A stretch of 22,999 nt of DNA from Candidatus Babeliales bacterium. GTDB taxonomy: Bacteria; Babelota; Babeliae; Babelales; JABDEC01. Where the stretch lies: the NCBI GenBank assembly GCA_031292305.1, contig JARLHJ010000003.1, positions 1-22,999 on the forward strand, in the 5' to 3' direction. Shown piece by piece: positions 14,508 through 21,573 of the stretch. Both the position numbers and the translations under genes were made by a program. The notes beneath the pieces were generated by a model. That model did not search any database. It saw only the letters and a list, made by a program, of their open reading frames with translations, and had not been told where the DNA came from. The first letter of the stretch is position 1; each line of letters opens with the position of its first letter.

Positions 14508-14542
14508 TAATGTAAATAACGCATTATATATAAAAGAGTTTT

Positions 14543-15334
14543 ATGAAATTAATTATATTTTTATTATTATTTTGCCAATCTATAATTTGTTCTGACAGTA
14601 TTTTTGTTACATCCATTCCTAAAGGTGGAACACACCTTTTAGTTAAATGTTTAGATATGATTACAAAAAAAACACCAAGACTTTTTAATTACCCCCACCA
14701 AAAATATATTGATGAACTAGATCCCAACAGCTTTAATTATTTTGCAACACATACTCCATATTCAGCAGAATATTTTCAATTAATAAAAAGCAAAAAATTT
14801 AAAATTTTTTTTATATATAGAGATCCTAGAGATCAAATTGTATCTTTTGCTTCATACATTCCAAAATATCCAAAAGTATGGCCTAATTTAGTATCATATT
14901 CAGTAAAAGAATTGATATCACGATTGATAAATTATTTACCTGATTCATATGATTTTATATATAAATATAATGCTGGCCAGCAAAAAAGTAGCTCATTTAA
15001 TGTAGCATCATTTTATAAGTTATATCTTCCGTGGATGCAATTTAAAGAAGTCTGCTGTGTTAAGTTTGAGGATTTGATAGGCATGCAAGGCGGTGGATCT
15101 AATGAAAAACAAGAAAAGCTAGTAAAAGAAATAAGCAATCATATAAATGTAAAATTAACAAATGAAGAAATTAAAAATATTATTTCTAATTTATGGGGTA
15201 AGTCTATGACATTTAGAAAGGGTGTAATCGGTGAATGGAAAGATTCTTTTACCCATGTCGACAAACAAAACTTTAAACAAATTGCTGGTCAACTATTAAT
15301 TGATTTGGGTTATGAAAAAGACCTGAATTGGTGA
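14543..15334 (+). CDS. Secreted sulfotransferase (eukaryotic cytosolic SULT-like)
   Basis: A 263-residue member of the PAPS-dependent sulfotransferase family, which moves sulfate to hydroxyl or amino groups. The 5'-phosphosulfate loop PKGGTHLL is at 26-33. The probable catalytic His70 sits in FATHTPYS. The 3'-phosphate block YRDPRDQIVS is at 92-101, KFEDLIG at 174-180, and the SULT signature FRKGVIGEWKDSFT at 224-237. That last block is nearly the eukaryotic cytosolic SULT consensus. The protein begins with a hydrophobic signal (KLIIFLLLFCQSIICSDS), so it is probably exported, where PAPS would be available only from a host. The acceptor is unknown. Confidence 0.87.
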   Translation: MKLIIFLLLFCQSIICSDSIFVTSIPKGGTHLLVKCLDMITKKTPRLFNYPHQKYIDELDPNSFNYFATHTPYSAEYFQLIKSKKFKIFFIYRDPRDQIVSFASYIPKYPKVWPNLVSYSVKELISRLINYLPDSYDFIYKYNAGQQKSSSFNVASFYKLYLPWMQFKEVCCVKFEDLIGMQGGGSNEKQEKLVKEISNHINVKLTNEEIKNIISNLWGKSMTFRKGVIGEWKDSFTHVDKQNFKQIAGQLLIDLGYEKDLNW

Positions 15335-15370
15335 GCCATCTAGCGCCAAAAATTCAATCTGAATAAATTA

Positions 15371-15400
15371 TTGACTTCGCTCTCTTCATTCTGATATGCT
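15371..15400 (+). promoter_or_regulatory. Promoter upstream of the Cys-rich secreted protein
   Basis: TTGACT (15371-15376) and TATGCT (15395-15400) are 18 nt apart, 42 nt before the chosen ATG at 15443. Confidence 0.5.
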
Positions 15401-15442
15401 CAAGAAAATAAGGTTTTTTTGCAAGAAAAAATGAGAGGTGTT

Positions 15443-16039
15443 ATGAAGAATTTAAAGTTTATTTTATTAATATTGATAAGTCCTATCTTTCAAAGATCGA
15501 TCTTATTTTCTGCAGATTCCCATAAATTTACTAAAGATTTAGATGATCTTTTAGGTAATATTATTCAATCTGCAAAAGGAAGTCCGGGATTGAATCAAAA
15601 AATAATGTTAAAAATAGATTCAATGTTAAACGTTGGATTTAATATTAATACATTAATTGATGATCCAACAGGACCGATCACACTTCTTGATATTGTTACA
15701 AATCCTTCTTTAGTTCCAAATGAAGTTTTAGCGAAATATATTATTAAAAAAGGTGGTAAAAAAGGTGGCCTGGCAGCAAAAGCTATGCGGGATGAAATTA
15801 CCAGAACAATTTCAAAGGCATCGGATGAATTATCTTCAGAAAATCATCGGAATAAAATAAAACATCAACCAGCATGCTGTAAACAAAAAGCAGATGGCCA
15901 AACTTGTAATTATAGTGATGAGTGTAGGGGTTCATGTAAGTGTAAATTTCCTACTATTGCTAAAAAATGTGCTTTTGGTGCAGGTGGTACCTGTATAAAT
16001 CAAGCTAAACATTGTGATGTTTCAAAGTGCGTTTCATAA
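15443..16039 (+). CDS. Secreted protein with Cys-rich C-terminal module
   Basis: The frame extends upstream to a TTG at 15419, but the ATG at 15443 follows GAGAGGT at good distance and gives a clean signal peptide (KNLKFILLILISPIFQRSILFSAD), so I chose it (198 residues). The middle contains an ankyrin-like stretch (INTLIDDPTGPITLLDIVTN, then LAKYIIKKGGKKGG). The last 55 residues contain ten Cys (CCKQ, TCNYSDECRGSCKCK, KKCAFG, TCINQ, HCDVSKC), a density typical of disulfide-knotted exported modules such as EGF-like or toxin-like folds. It converges with smpB with one base between stops. Function unknown. Confidence 0.8.
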   Translation: MKNLKFILLILISPIFQRSILFSADSHKFTKDLDDLLGNIIQSAKGSPGLNQKIMLKIDSMLNVGFNINTLIDDPTGPITLLDIVTNPSLVPNEVLAKYIIKKGGKKGGLAAKAMRDEITRTISKASDELSSENHRNKIKHQPACCKQKADGQTCNYSDECRGSCKCKFPTIAKKCAFGAGGTCINQAKHCDVSKCVS

Positions 16040-16040
16040 A

Positions 16041-16499
16041 TTAATATTTATACGTGTCTTTAAGTTCTTTTCTTGTCTGTCTATCAATATCACGTTCTTT
16101 AATAGCATCTTTTTTATTATGAGCCTTTTTGTGTTTACAAAGGCCTAGCTCAACTTTAATAAGATTTTTTTTGTTTAAGTATAATTTTAATGGAATAACC
16201 GTAATGCCTTTTTTAGAAACTTCGCCTAACAAACGCATCAATTCACGTTTGTGTAATAAAAGTTTGCGACTTCTACTGGTTTCTTCTTCAGCTTTAGAAT
16301 AAGCATGGCTGTATGGTGTTATACTAGCATTTAATAAAAACAATTCACCACCATGAAAAGTTGCAAACGCCCCAATTAATGAACCATGTCCAGCTTTTAA
16401 AGATTTTACTTCATCGCCGGTTAACACCACTCCAGCTTCCATGGTATCAAGGACTTCGTAATCAAAGTATGCTTTTTTGTTCTGTGTAATTATTTTCAT
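16041..16499 (-). CDS. smpB: SsrA-binding protein SmpB
   Basis: This 152-residue protein brings tmRNA to stalled ribosomes in trans-translation. It matches the family along its full length: NKKAYFDYEVLDTMEAGVVL at the start, TGDEVKSLKAGHGSL, YSKAEEETSRSRKLLLHKRE, and GITVIPLKLYLNKKNLIKVELGLCKHKKAHNKK. The basic tail RDIDRQTRKELKD mimics tRNA in the decoding site. Length is normal. It is transcribed alone, convergent with the Cys-rich protein gene and divergent from the next secreted-protein gene. The ssrA gene itself is not in the window. Confidence 0.96.
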   Translation of the reverse strand: MKIITQNKKAYFDYEVLDTMEAGVVLTGDEVKSLKAGHGSLIGAFATFHGGELFLLNASITPYSHAYSKAEEETSRSRKLLLHKRELMRLLGEVSKKGITVIPLKLYLNKKNLIKVELGLCKHKKAHNKKDAIKERDIDRQTRKELKDTYKY

Positions 16500-16583
16500 T
16501 ATAAATTATTTTTTTAATTAAAAATTTTATGCTAAGTTATTCTATGCATTATATTCAGTGTAGCAATAATTAGGAAATTTTCT

Positions 16584-17297
16584 ATGAAAAGCAAAAATAT
16601 AAATAAATTAATCTTGTTTATACTCTTAAATATAAGCTCTTTCATGTTTTCGAATGTTGATATTACGCAAAAGGGCGCTGCAAGTAAAATTATAAAACGT
16701 GAACAAGTTTTTTACACAGGGATTGTAAAAATGCCTACATGTAAAAATACAGATATAGAATTATGCATGTGTTATAATGGAGATATTATAAAAGTAAAAA
16801 GAAATGATAATCTTTTTATGATTAAAGATAATATTAAAGATAGGATAAATATTTTATTCACATCAGCTGAAAATTTTTCCGTAGATTCACAAGATAATAC
16901 AATTTTATTTTTTAAACTCGATAAAAAGCATACACCTAAGTTTTATAAACTTTTAAAAAAGCTAAAAATGACTAAAGATTCTACTAATAAATTTACTTGG
17001 GAAATTACAGAAACTGATCTTCCTGCAAAAGAAGATAAAATATTTGTTCCTTTGGATACACTTATTATTCCAATAGACCCGGATAAAATTGAAATATCAT
17101 TTAATGAAGTTATGACCAAGCAAACAAGTAAAGTTATAAATTTGCCTACTATAGTAATTGAAGGACAAGCTTTTTGTAATCTAGAAGAACAGATGGATAA
17201 AAGTTGTATAGCTTTTATGAATATTAAACCATTTCATGCAATGCAAAACAAAAGAGAAGTAAGACAAGACAATTTAAAAGTTTGTTTGGTTAACTAA
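16584..17297 (+). CDS. Secreted protein with C-terminal CLVN; paralogue of 6186-6911
   Basis: A 237-residue protein with a Sec signal (NINKLILFILLNISSFMFSN) and a TTAGGAAA ribosome site. The C-terminal half shares TWEITETDLP (138-147), TLIIPIDPDKI (159-169), LPTIVI (187-192) and MNIKPF (212-217) with the product of 6186-6911. Its own N-terminal half carries a CKNTDIELCMC cluster. Unlike its relative it continues past the shared domain and ends in NLKVCLVN. The last four residues have the Cys-aliphatic-aliphatic-X form of a prenylation box, though Asn is not a favoured last residue. The 3' end overlaps the opposing small gene by 8 nt. Confidence 0.8.
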   Translation: MKSKNINKLILFILLNISSFMFSNVDITQKGAASKIIKREQVFYTGIVKMPTCKNTDIELCMCYNGDIIKVKRNDNLFMIKDNIKDRINILFTSAENFSVDSQDNTILFFKLDKKHTPKFYKLLKKLKMTKDSTNKFTWEITETDLPAKEDKIFVPLDTLIIPIDPDKIEISFNEVMTKQTSKVINLPTIVIEGQAFCNLEEQMDKSCIAFMNIKPFHAMQNKREVRQDNLKVCLVN

Positions 17298-17478
17298 TAA
17301 GATCTAGGCAAATACAATTCTCATTTTCTGGGCAACAAAATAATTTTGTATTTTCTTCTGACAATACTGGATTAATATAAAATCTTTCTCTTGAGCATGG
17401 GTTGCAACCATCCGGCTTTGGACATATATCAGATTTTAGTGTGTTAGAAAATAAAAGTAAGATAAATACATGCTTCAT
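17290..17478 (-). CDS. Tiny secreted Cys-rich protein
   Basis: A 62-residue product with a short signal (KHVFILLLFSNTLKSD) and a mature part of about 45 residues holding seven Cys: ICPKPDGCNPC near the start and LFCCPENENCICLD near the end. GAGATCTC precedes the ATG. The Cys spacing (C-x5-C-x2-C ... CC-x6-C-x-C) suggests a disulfide-stabilised mini-protein. It converges with the 237-residue gene and overlaps it by 8 nt. The signal peptide and Cys pattern make a chance ORF less likely, but no homologue is recognised. Confidence 0.6.
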   Translation of the reverse strand: MKHVFILLLFSNTLKSDICPKPDGCNPCSRERFYINPVLSEENTKLFCCPENENCICLDLIS

Positions 17479-17597
17479 GAGATCTCCATTCTTTATTGTT
17501 TTTATTCTAACAAAAGCTTAAAAACAAAAACAAGGCTTGATCTATTTTTTATAATAAGTTAAGAAATAAAATATTATAAAAAAACGAAGGAGAAGCT

Positions 17598-18449
17598 ATG
17601 AAGAAAAATGTGATTTTTAGTTTAATTATTTTACTAATCCCGGTTAAAATTTTTACTGACTCAAATGTTCCGGCAGGTTATAAGTTTATTAAACCTATAC
17701 TAAAGCCACTAAATGACATAAAACCAAGTACACCAGTTAATAGATGTTCGTTATTGCCTAGCAATACTGCTACAACTCCAAATTGGGCAGGATATGTTGC
17801 ATCAACAAATGTTTTTAATCCTACAAAAGGTACAGTAAGTTTTGTGCAAGGCACATGGAAGATTCCAGCAATTGCAGCTGGGCAAGCTAAACCGGGTACA
17901 TTTTATGCAATCTGGGTAGGCATAGATGGATTAAATACTAACACTATTGAACAATTAGGCACAGCGTATCAATTTACAGGTGGAAAACAAATCAATTATG
18001 CATGGTATGAAATGTTTCCAAAAGCTTCAATGCAGATAGCTAATTTTCCAGTAAAACCAGGAGATTCGATTACCGCTTCTGTGCAATATTTAGGAAAAGG
18101 TGTTGGTCAATATAAATTAATGATGTTGAATAATACAAGAAAAATAGCCACTGTTATTCCAGCTGCGATGACTCGTTCAACAACTTCACCAAGAGCATGC
18201 TGTGAATGGGTTGTAGAGGCGCCATCATTGTGTAATCCATCATGTACTGTTTTACCATTGGCGCATTTTAATCCAGCAACTTTTATTGGTTGTAAAGCAA
18301 CTATTAAAGGTGTAAAGGGTGCAATTAGAAATCCTAGTTATCAAAACCTACAATTGAATATGGCCAATAACAATGGCACTATAAAAGCGGTTACCACCGC
18401 CCTTAATTCTGCAGGTAACGGTTTTACAACAACATGGAAACATAACTAA
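17598..18449 (+). CDS. Secreted glutamic peptidase, family G1 (eqolisin-like)
   Basis: A 283-residue protein with signal peptide (KKNVIFSLIILLIPVKIFTD) and a strong AAGGAG ribosome site. The mature domain matches the G1 peptidase fold, a beta-sandwich with a Gln/Glu catalytic pair. Blocks are PNWAGYVAS (61-69), FVQGTWKIP (82-90), AIWVGIDGLNTNTIEQLGT (104-122), YAWYEMFP (134-141), VKPGDSITASVQY and CCEWVVEAPS (201-210). Gln119 and Glu203 or Glu207 are the likely catalytic residues. Eqolisins are best known from fungi and act at acid pH. Extra Cys (201, 202, 212, 216, 232) may form disulfides. Exported activity in an acidic phagosome is a plausible role, by inference. Confidence 0.88.
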   Translation: MKKNVIFSLIILLIPVKIFTDSNVPAGYKFIKPILKPLNDIKPSTPVNRCSLLPSNTATTPNWAGYVASTNVFNPTKGTVSFVQGTWKIPAIAAGQAKPGTFYAIWVGIDGLNTNTIEQLGTAYQFTGGKQINYAWYEMFPKASMQIANFPVKPGDSITASVQYLGKGVGQYKLMMLNNTRKIATVIPAAMTRSTTSPRACCEWVVEAPSLCNPSCTVLPLAHFNPATFIGCKATIKGVKGAIRNPSYQNLQLNMANNNGTIKAVTTALNSAGNGFTTTWKHN

Positions 18450-18471
18450 TAAAAGAAATATAAATATTTTT

Positions 18472-18510
18472 AAAAGGGCTTATCTGTTTAGATAGGCTCT
18501 TTTCTTTTTT
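18472..18510 (+). terminator. Rho-independent terminator after the G1 peptidase gene
   Basis: AAAAGGGCTTATCT and AGATAGGCTCTTTT form a 14-bp stem with two wobbles and a GTTT loop (18472-18503), followed by C and T6. Confidence 0.85.
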
Positions 18511-18551
18511 TATGCTCTATTAAAACTTATAAAAATGTTTAAAATAATAAT

Positions 18552-19574
18552 ATGAACAAATTTACAGTTTTAGGCATAGAAACATCTTGTGATGAAACAG
18601 CGGCATCTGTTTATAAAACAGACGTGGGCGTACTATCGAGCGTTCTTTTTTCGCAAATAGACTTGCAAAAAGAATATGGCGGAGTAGTGCCTGAAGTTGC
18701 TTCACGCTCACATTTAGAGAAAATAAGGCCTATAATTCAAAAGGCCTTAGACGACGCAAAATGTACTATTGATGATATAGATACAATAGCAATTACCACA
18801 AAGCCAGGTTTGCCAGGCTCACTTTTAATTGGGTTATGTTTTGGCAAAACTATTGCCTGGGCAAAACAAAAAAAAATCATTGGTGTAAATCATTTAGAAG
18901 GGCATGCTTTTTCTTCATTTTTGGAAAATAATGTTCCATTTCCACATTTATGCTTAACTGCATCTGGTGGTCATACAAATTTATATTTAATTCATGGTTT
19001 TGGTGATTACATATTTTTAGGTCAAACGTTAGATGACGCAGCCGGCGAAGCATTTGATAAAATAGCAAAGCTTATAAACTTACCTTATCCTGGGGGCCCT
19101 GAAATTGAAAAACTTGCAAAAGAAGCAAATTTTCAGGATTTTTTTAAATACCCTCGTGGGCAAGCCAACACATTAAACTTTAGTTTTTCTGGCTTAAAAA
19201 CAGCAATTATGTACGATCTTATTCAACGTGGTGCATATGATCTTAAGGCTAAAAAATTCTTAAAAGAAGATGACCTTGAGCTAAAAAAACAAGTAGCAAG
19301 CTCTTTGCTGGTTTGTGTTAAAGATATTTTTATGCAAAAACTAAATTTTGCACTTAAGTCTCATCCACAAATAAAATCAGTCTCGTTTGTTGGTGGCGTT
19401 GCATGTAACAAATATTTAAAAAGCGAATTGCGCACTTTCTGCGAAACGCGAAATATTCAATTCTTTAGCCCATCCCCAAAATATTGCACAGATAATGCTG
19501 CAATGATTGCATTTGTTGGACATTATAAAGCCCAACAAGGCAAATTTGATGATCTAAATCTAGATATTTTTTAA
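18552..19574 (+). CDS. tsaD: tRNA N6-threonylcarbamoyltransferase TsaD
   Basis: A 340-residue enzyme that installs threonylcarbamoyl on A37 of ANN-decoding tRNAs, together with TsaB and TsaE. Hallmarks are GIETSCDETAASV at the start, GGVVPEVASRSHLE (43-56), and the metal-binding HLEGH (114-118). LTASGGHTNLYLI, LDDAAGEAFDKIAKLINLPYPGGP, VSFVGGVACNKYL and CTDNAAMIAFVG also match. Length is normal and no key motif is missing. No clear Shine-Dalgarno precedes the ATG. A small secreted-protein gene follows after 15 nt and may share its transcript. Confidence 0.96.
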   Translation: MNKFTVLGIETSCDETAASVYKTDVGVLSSVLFSQIDLQKEYGGVVPEVASRSHLEKIRPIIQKALDDAKCTIDDIDTIAITTKPGLPGSLLIGLCFGKTIAWAKQKKIIGVNHLEGHAFSSFLENNVPFPHLCLTASGGHTNLYLIHGFGDYIFLGQTLDDAAGEAFDKIAKLINLPYPGGPEIEKLAKEANFQDFFKYPRGQANTLNFSFSGLKTAIMYDLIQRGAYDLKAKKFLKEDDLELKKQVASSLLVCVKDIFMQKLNFALKSHPQIKSVSFVGGVACNKYLKSELRTFCETRNIQFFSPSPKYCTDNAAMIAFVGHYKAQQGKFDDLNLDIF

Positions 19575-19589
19575 CACTAAGCACAAAAA

Positions 19590-19964
19590 ATGAATTGCAT
19601 GAAAAAATTATTAGTTATTTTTATTGGTTTTAATTTCATATTTAATTTACCTATTTTCTGTATGGAGCAAACTCGAGTTCAAGAATTTAATAGGGTGAAT
19701 GCAAGAAACAGAGATTTGTCAGAACAAAGAAAATTAATGATGATTTTGTGTGTTTTAAGCTCTTTGCTTTATAACACTCTTGAAGGTCGTGAATTATCTA
19801 AATTAGAGTATAGCATAGCTGTATTTTTTGTATTATTAGCATTAACTAGCCAAGAAGTTAAAGCTAATAACAAGCCATTACAAGACACGCTTGAGGCATC
19901 CTTTATATTTGCTGGCGGGATTTTTGGCCTATTGGCTACTTATAATTCTTTTCAAGGTAAATAA
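19590..19964 (+). CDS. Small secreted/membrane protein, member 1 of a three-gene family
   Basis: A 124-residue protein (or 121 from Met4 at 19599). The signal peptide ends FNLPIFCMEQ, closely like SNLPVFCMER in the product of 21166-21513 and FNVSIFSAEQ in that of 21574-21915. After a charged Arg/Asn-rich stretch (TRVQEFNRVNARNRDLSEQR) come two or three hydrophobic segments (LMMILCVLSSLLY, YSIAVFFVLLALT, SFIFAGGIFGLLATY). The layout is the same in all three proteins, although the membrane parts have diverged. It lies 15 nt after tsaD. Function unknown. Confidence 0.72.
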   Translation: MNCMKKLLVIFIGFNFIFNLPIFCMEQTRVQEFNRVNARNRDLSEQRKLMMILCVLSSLLYNTLEGRELSKLEYSIAVFFVLLALTSQEVKANNKPLQDTLEASFIFAGGIFGLLATYNSFQGK

Positions 19965-19996
19965 ATATATAAATAATTAGTGTTAGCTATGATCCT

Positions 19997-20977
19997 TTAA
20001 AGAAGGACATAATCATTATCAACTGTTTTATAATCAGGCTCAGATTCTAGTTCGGCCGGTATTGAAGTGCTTTCGTTAACATTTACTTTCTGAGCACCAG
20101 TTTTGTGAGATTCATTTAAATATTCTGAATAATTTTCATTTAACTTTTTGAGATCAGCGAGTTTTGCGTTTAAAAGATCATCTTGGATGCTTGTGACCAA
20201 ATCTGGCTGAGATTCTTTAATTAAAGCTTGTTCTTTGACTGTTTTAGATGCTTGGTTTAGTCCTAGTTTTTCTAATTGAGTTGCCAATTTTTCGGGATTT
20301 AAAGGTGTTTCTTTTACATTTGATTTTATTTTTTCCCAACTCGATTCAAATTTTGTAGAATAACTTGTACCTTCTAATTCTGATAAAATACTTGATGCGC
20401 TGATTCCTAATTTTGAAGCAAGCACTTCAACAGCTTTTTGGAATTCTGCAGGTTTTTGAGCTTTGCGAACATCATTAAACAAGTTAGATCCTTGTATTTT
20501 TTTAAAAGTTGAATCCATATAAGCATTAACTACATCCTTAGATTTTGCTAATTCTTTCATTTTTTCTTGATACAGTTCTCTATTTTCAGGATGTTTATCC
20601 GGGTGATATTTAACTGATAATTTTCTAAATGCAGAATTTAATTCAGCGCGAGTAGATTTTTCAGATAAGCCCAACATTTTATAAGCTTTTTCTAATTGAT
20701 TTTCTTTAGGTAATCCAGAAGTGAATTCTTCTTTTGCGCCTTTAGGGATATCCTTATCGTTTTCTACGGCATCTTTCCACAGTTTATATCCTACTAATCC
20801 AAAACCGGCTAATAAAATCAAAGATACCGAACCAGTTACTATAAGTACTATTTTAATGTCTCTTTTTTTTTCTGCTTGGCATTTTTCATCACATTTTTTA
20901 GGATTTAAATCCTTTGAAATTATGAAATTTGAAGTAAATAGGCAAAAAATTAACATAAAATTTAATATTTTTTTCAT
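19997..20977 (-). CDS. Membrane-anchored J-domain (DnaJ-like) protein
   Basis: A 326-residue protein. Residues 1-21 look like a cleavable signal (ILNFMLIFCLFTSNFIIS), followed by KKCDEKCQAEKKRD. A second span lies at 42-65 (KIVLIVTGSVSLILLAGFGLVGYK). The J domain follows at about 95-155 (LEKAYKMLGLSEKSTRAEL), with the essential HPD motif at 125-127 in VKYHPDKHP. The last 170 residues are helical and of no known family. No G/F or zinc-finger region is present, so it is a type III J-protein. If both hydrophobic parts act as described, the J domain faces the cytoplasm and could recruit DnaK to the membrane. AAGGA precedes the ATG. Confidence 0.88.
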   Translation of the reverse strand: MKKILNFMLIFCLFTSNFIISKDLNPKKCDEKCQAEKKRDIKIVLIVTGSVSLILLAGFGLVGYKLWKDAVENDKDIPKGAKEEFTSGLPKENQLEKAYKMLGLSEKSTRAELNSAFRKLSVKYHPDKHPENRELYQEKMKELAKSKDVVNAYMDSTFKKIQGSNLFNDVRKAQKPAEFQKAVEVLASKLGISASSILSELEGTSYSTKFESSWEKIKSNVKETPLNPEKLATQLEKLGLNQASKTVKEQALIKESQPDLVTSIQDDLLNAKLADLKKLNENYSEYLNESHKTGAQKVNVNESTSIPAELESEPDYKTVDNDYVLL

Positions 20978-21099
20978 TTTTAATCCTTTTTTATTTTTTT
21001 ATATTCTTAGCGTAACAAATCTGATATTTAAAAAACAACAGTTTTCTTTAATTAATTATTTTGTGATCTAGAATGTATACTTTAGACCTGCAATTCTAA

Positions 21100-21127
21100 T
21101 TGTAATTATTCGCTTTTTATTTATAAT
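21100..21127 (+). promoter_or_regulatory. Promoter of the 21166 gene
   Basis: TTGTAA (21100-21105) and TATAAT (21122-21127) are 16 nt apart, about 38 nt before the ATG at 21166. The rest of the 188-nt spacer between the divergent genes holds no ORF of note. Confidence 0.5.
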
Positions 21128-21165
21128 CAATATTATATGTATAAAAATTATATTGGGCGATTGTT

Positions 21166-21513
21166 ATGAGAAAGTTTTTATTGTTTTGGTTGTTTTCTCT
21201 GGGATTAATCTCAAATTTGCCTGTCTTTTGCATGGAAAGAGAACAAATACGACGAGAAGATAATCGAAGAAATGCCAATGTTATTTATTTTAGTCTATCA
21301 GCTCTATACTTATTATCTCAAATTCCAACATTTGAATGTGATAATAAAGTTGAAATCTTTATGACTATTTTTTTTGCTAGTATGTATGTTGTTTCGGCTG
21401 AATTTGACAGAGATTTGCCGTTTAGAATGCCAGAAAATGAGCGGTTTCGAAAATTTTTAGGCCTAGCTACAATAGTATTAAGTAGTTCTGTGTTATATAA
21501 ATATTTTAGGTAA
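21166..21513 (+). CDS. Small secreted/membrane protein, member 2 of a three-gene family
   Basis: A 115-residue protein. The signal (RKFLLFWLFSLGLISNLPVFCME) matches that of the 19590 product in its last residues. A highly charged segment follows (REQIRREDNRRNAN), then hydrophobic segments (VIYFSLSALYLLSQI, IFMTIFFASMYVVSA, FLGLATIVLSSSVLYKYF). Its neighbour at 21574 begins with a nearly identical MRKxLLFxxFxxxL start, which suggests tandem duplication followed by divergence. No function can be assigned. Confidence 0.75.
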   Translation: MRKFLLFWLFSLGLISNLPVFCMEREQIRREDNRRNANVIYFSLSALYLLSQIPTFECDNKVEIFMTIFFASMYVVSAEFDRDLPFRMPENERFRKFLGLATIVLSSSVLYKYFR

Positions 21514-21573
21514 ATTAAAGGTTTTTGTTTGGCTGATATCATGTTTAATAATTTTACTAATATAAGGTTTGTT

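Noticed and set aside
15419-15442. A TTG start adding eight residues to the Cys-rich protein.
   Set aside because: The ATG at 15443 has the better ribosome site and a standard signal peptide beginning.
15443-16039. C-terminal KCVS looked like a prenylation site.
   Set aside because: The Cys is at position -3 and belongs to the Cys-rich module, so it is more likely in a disulfide.
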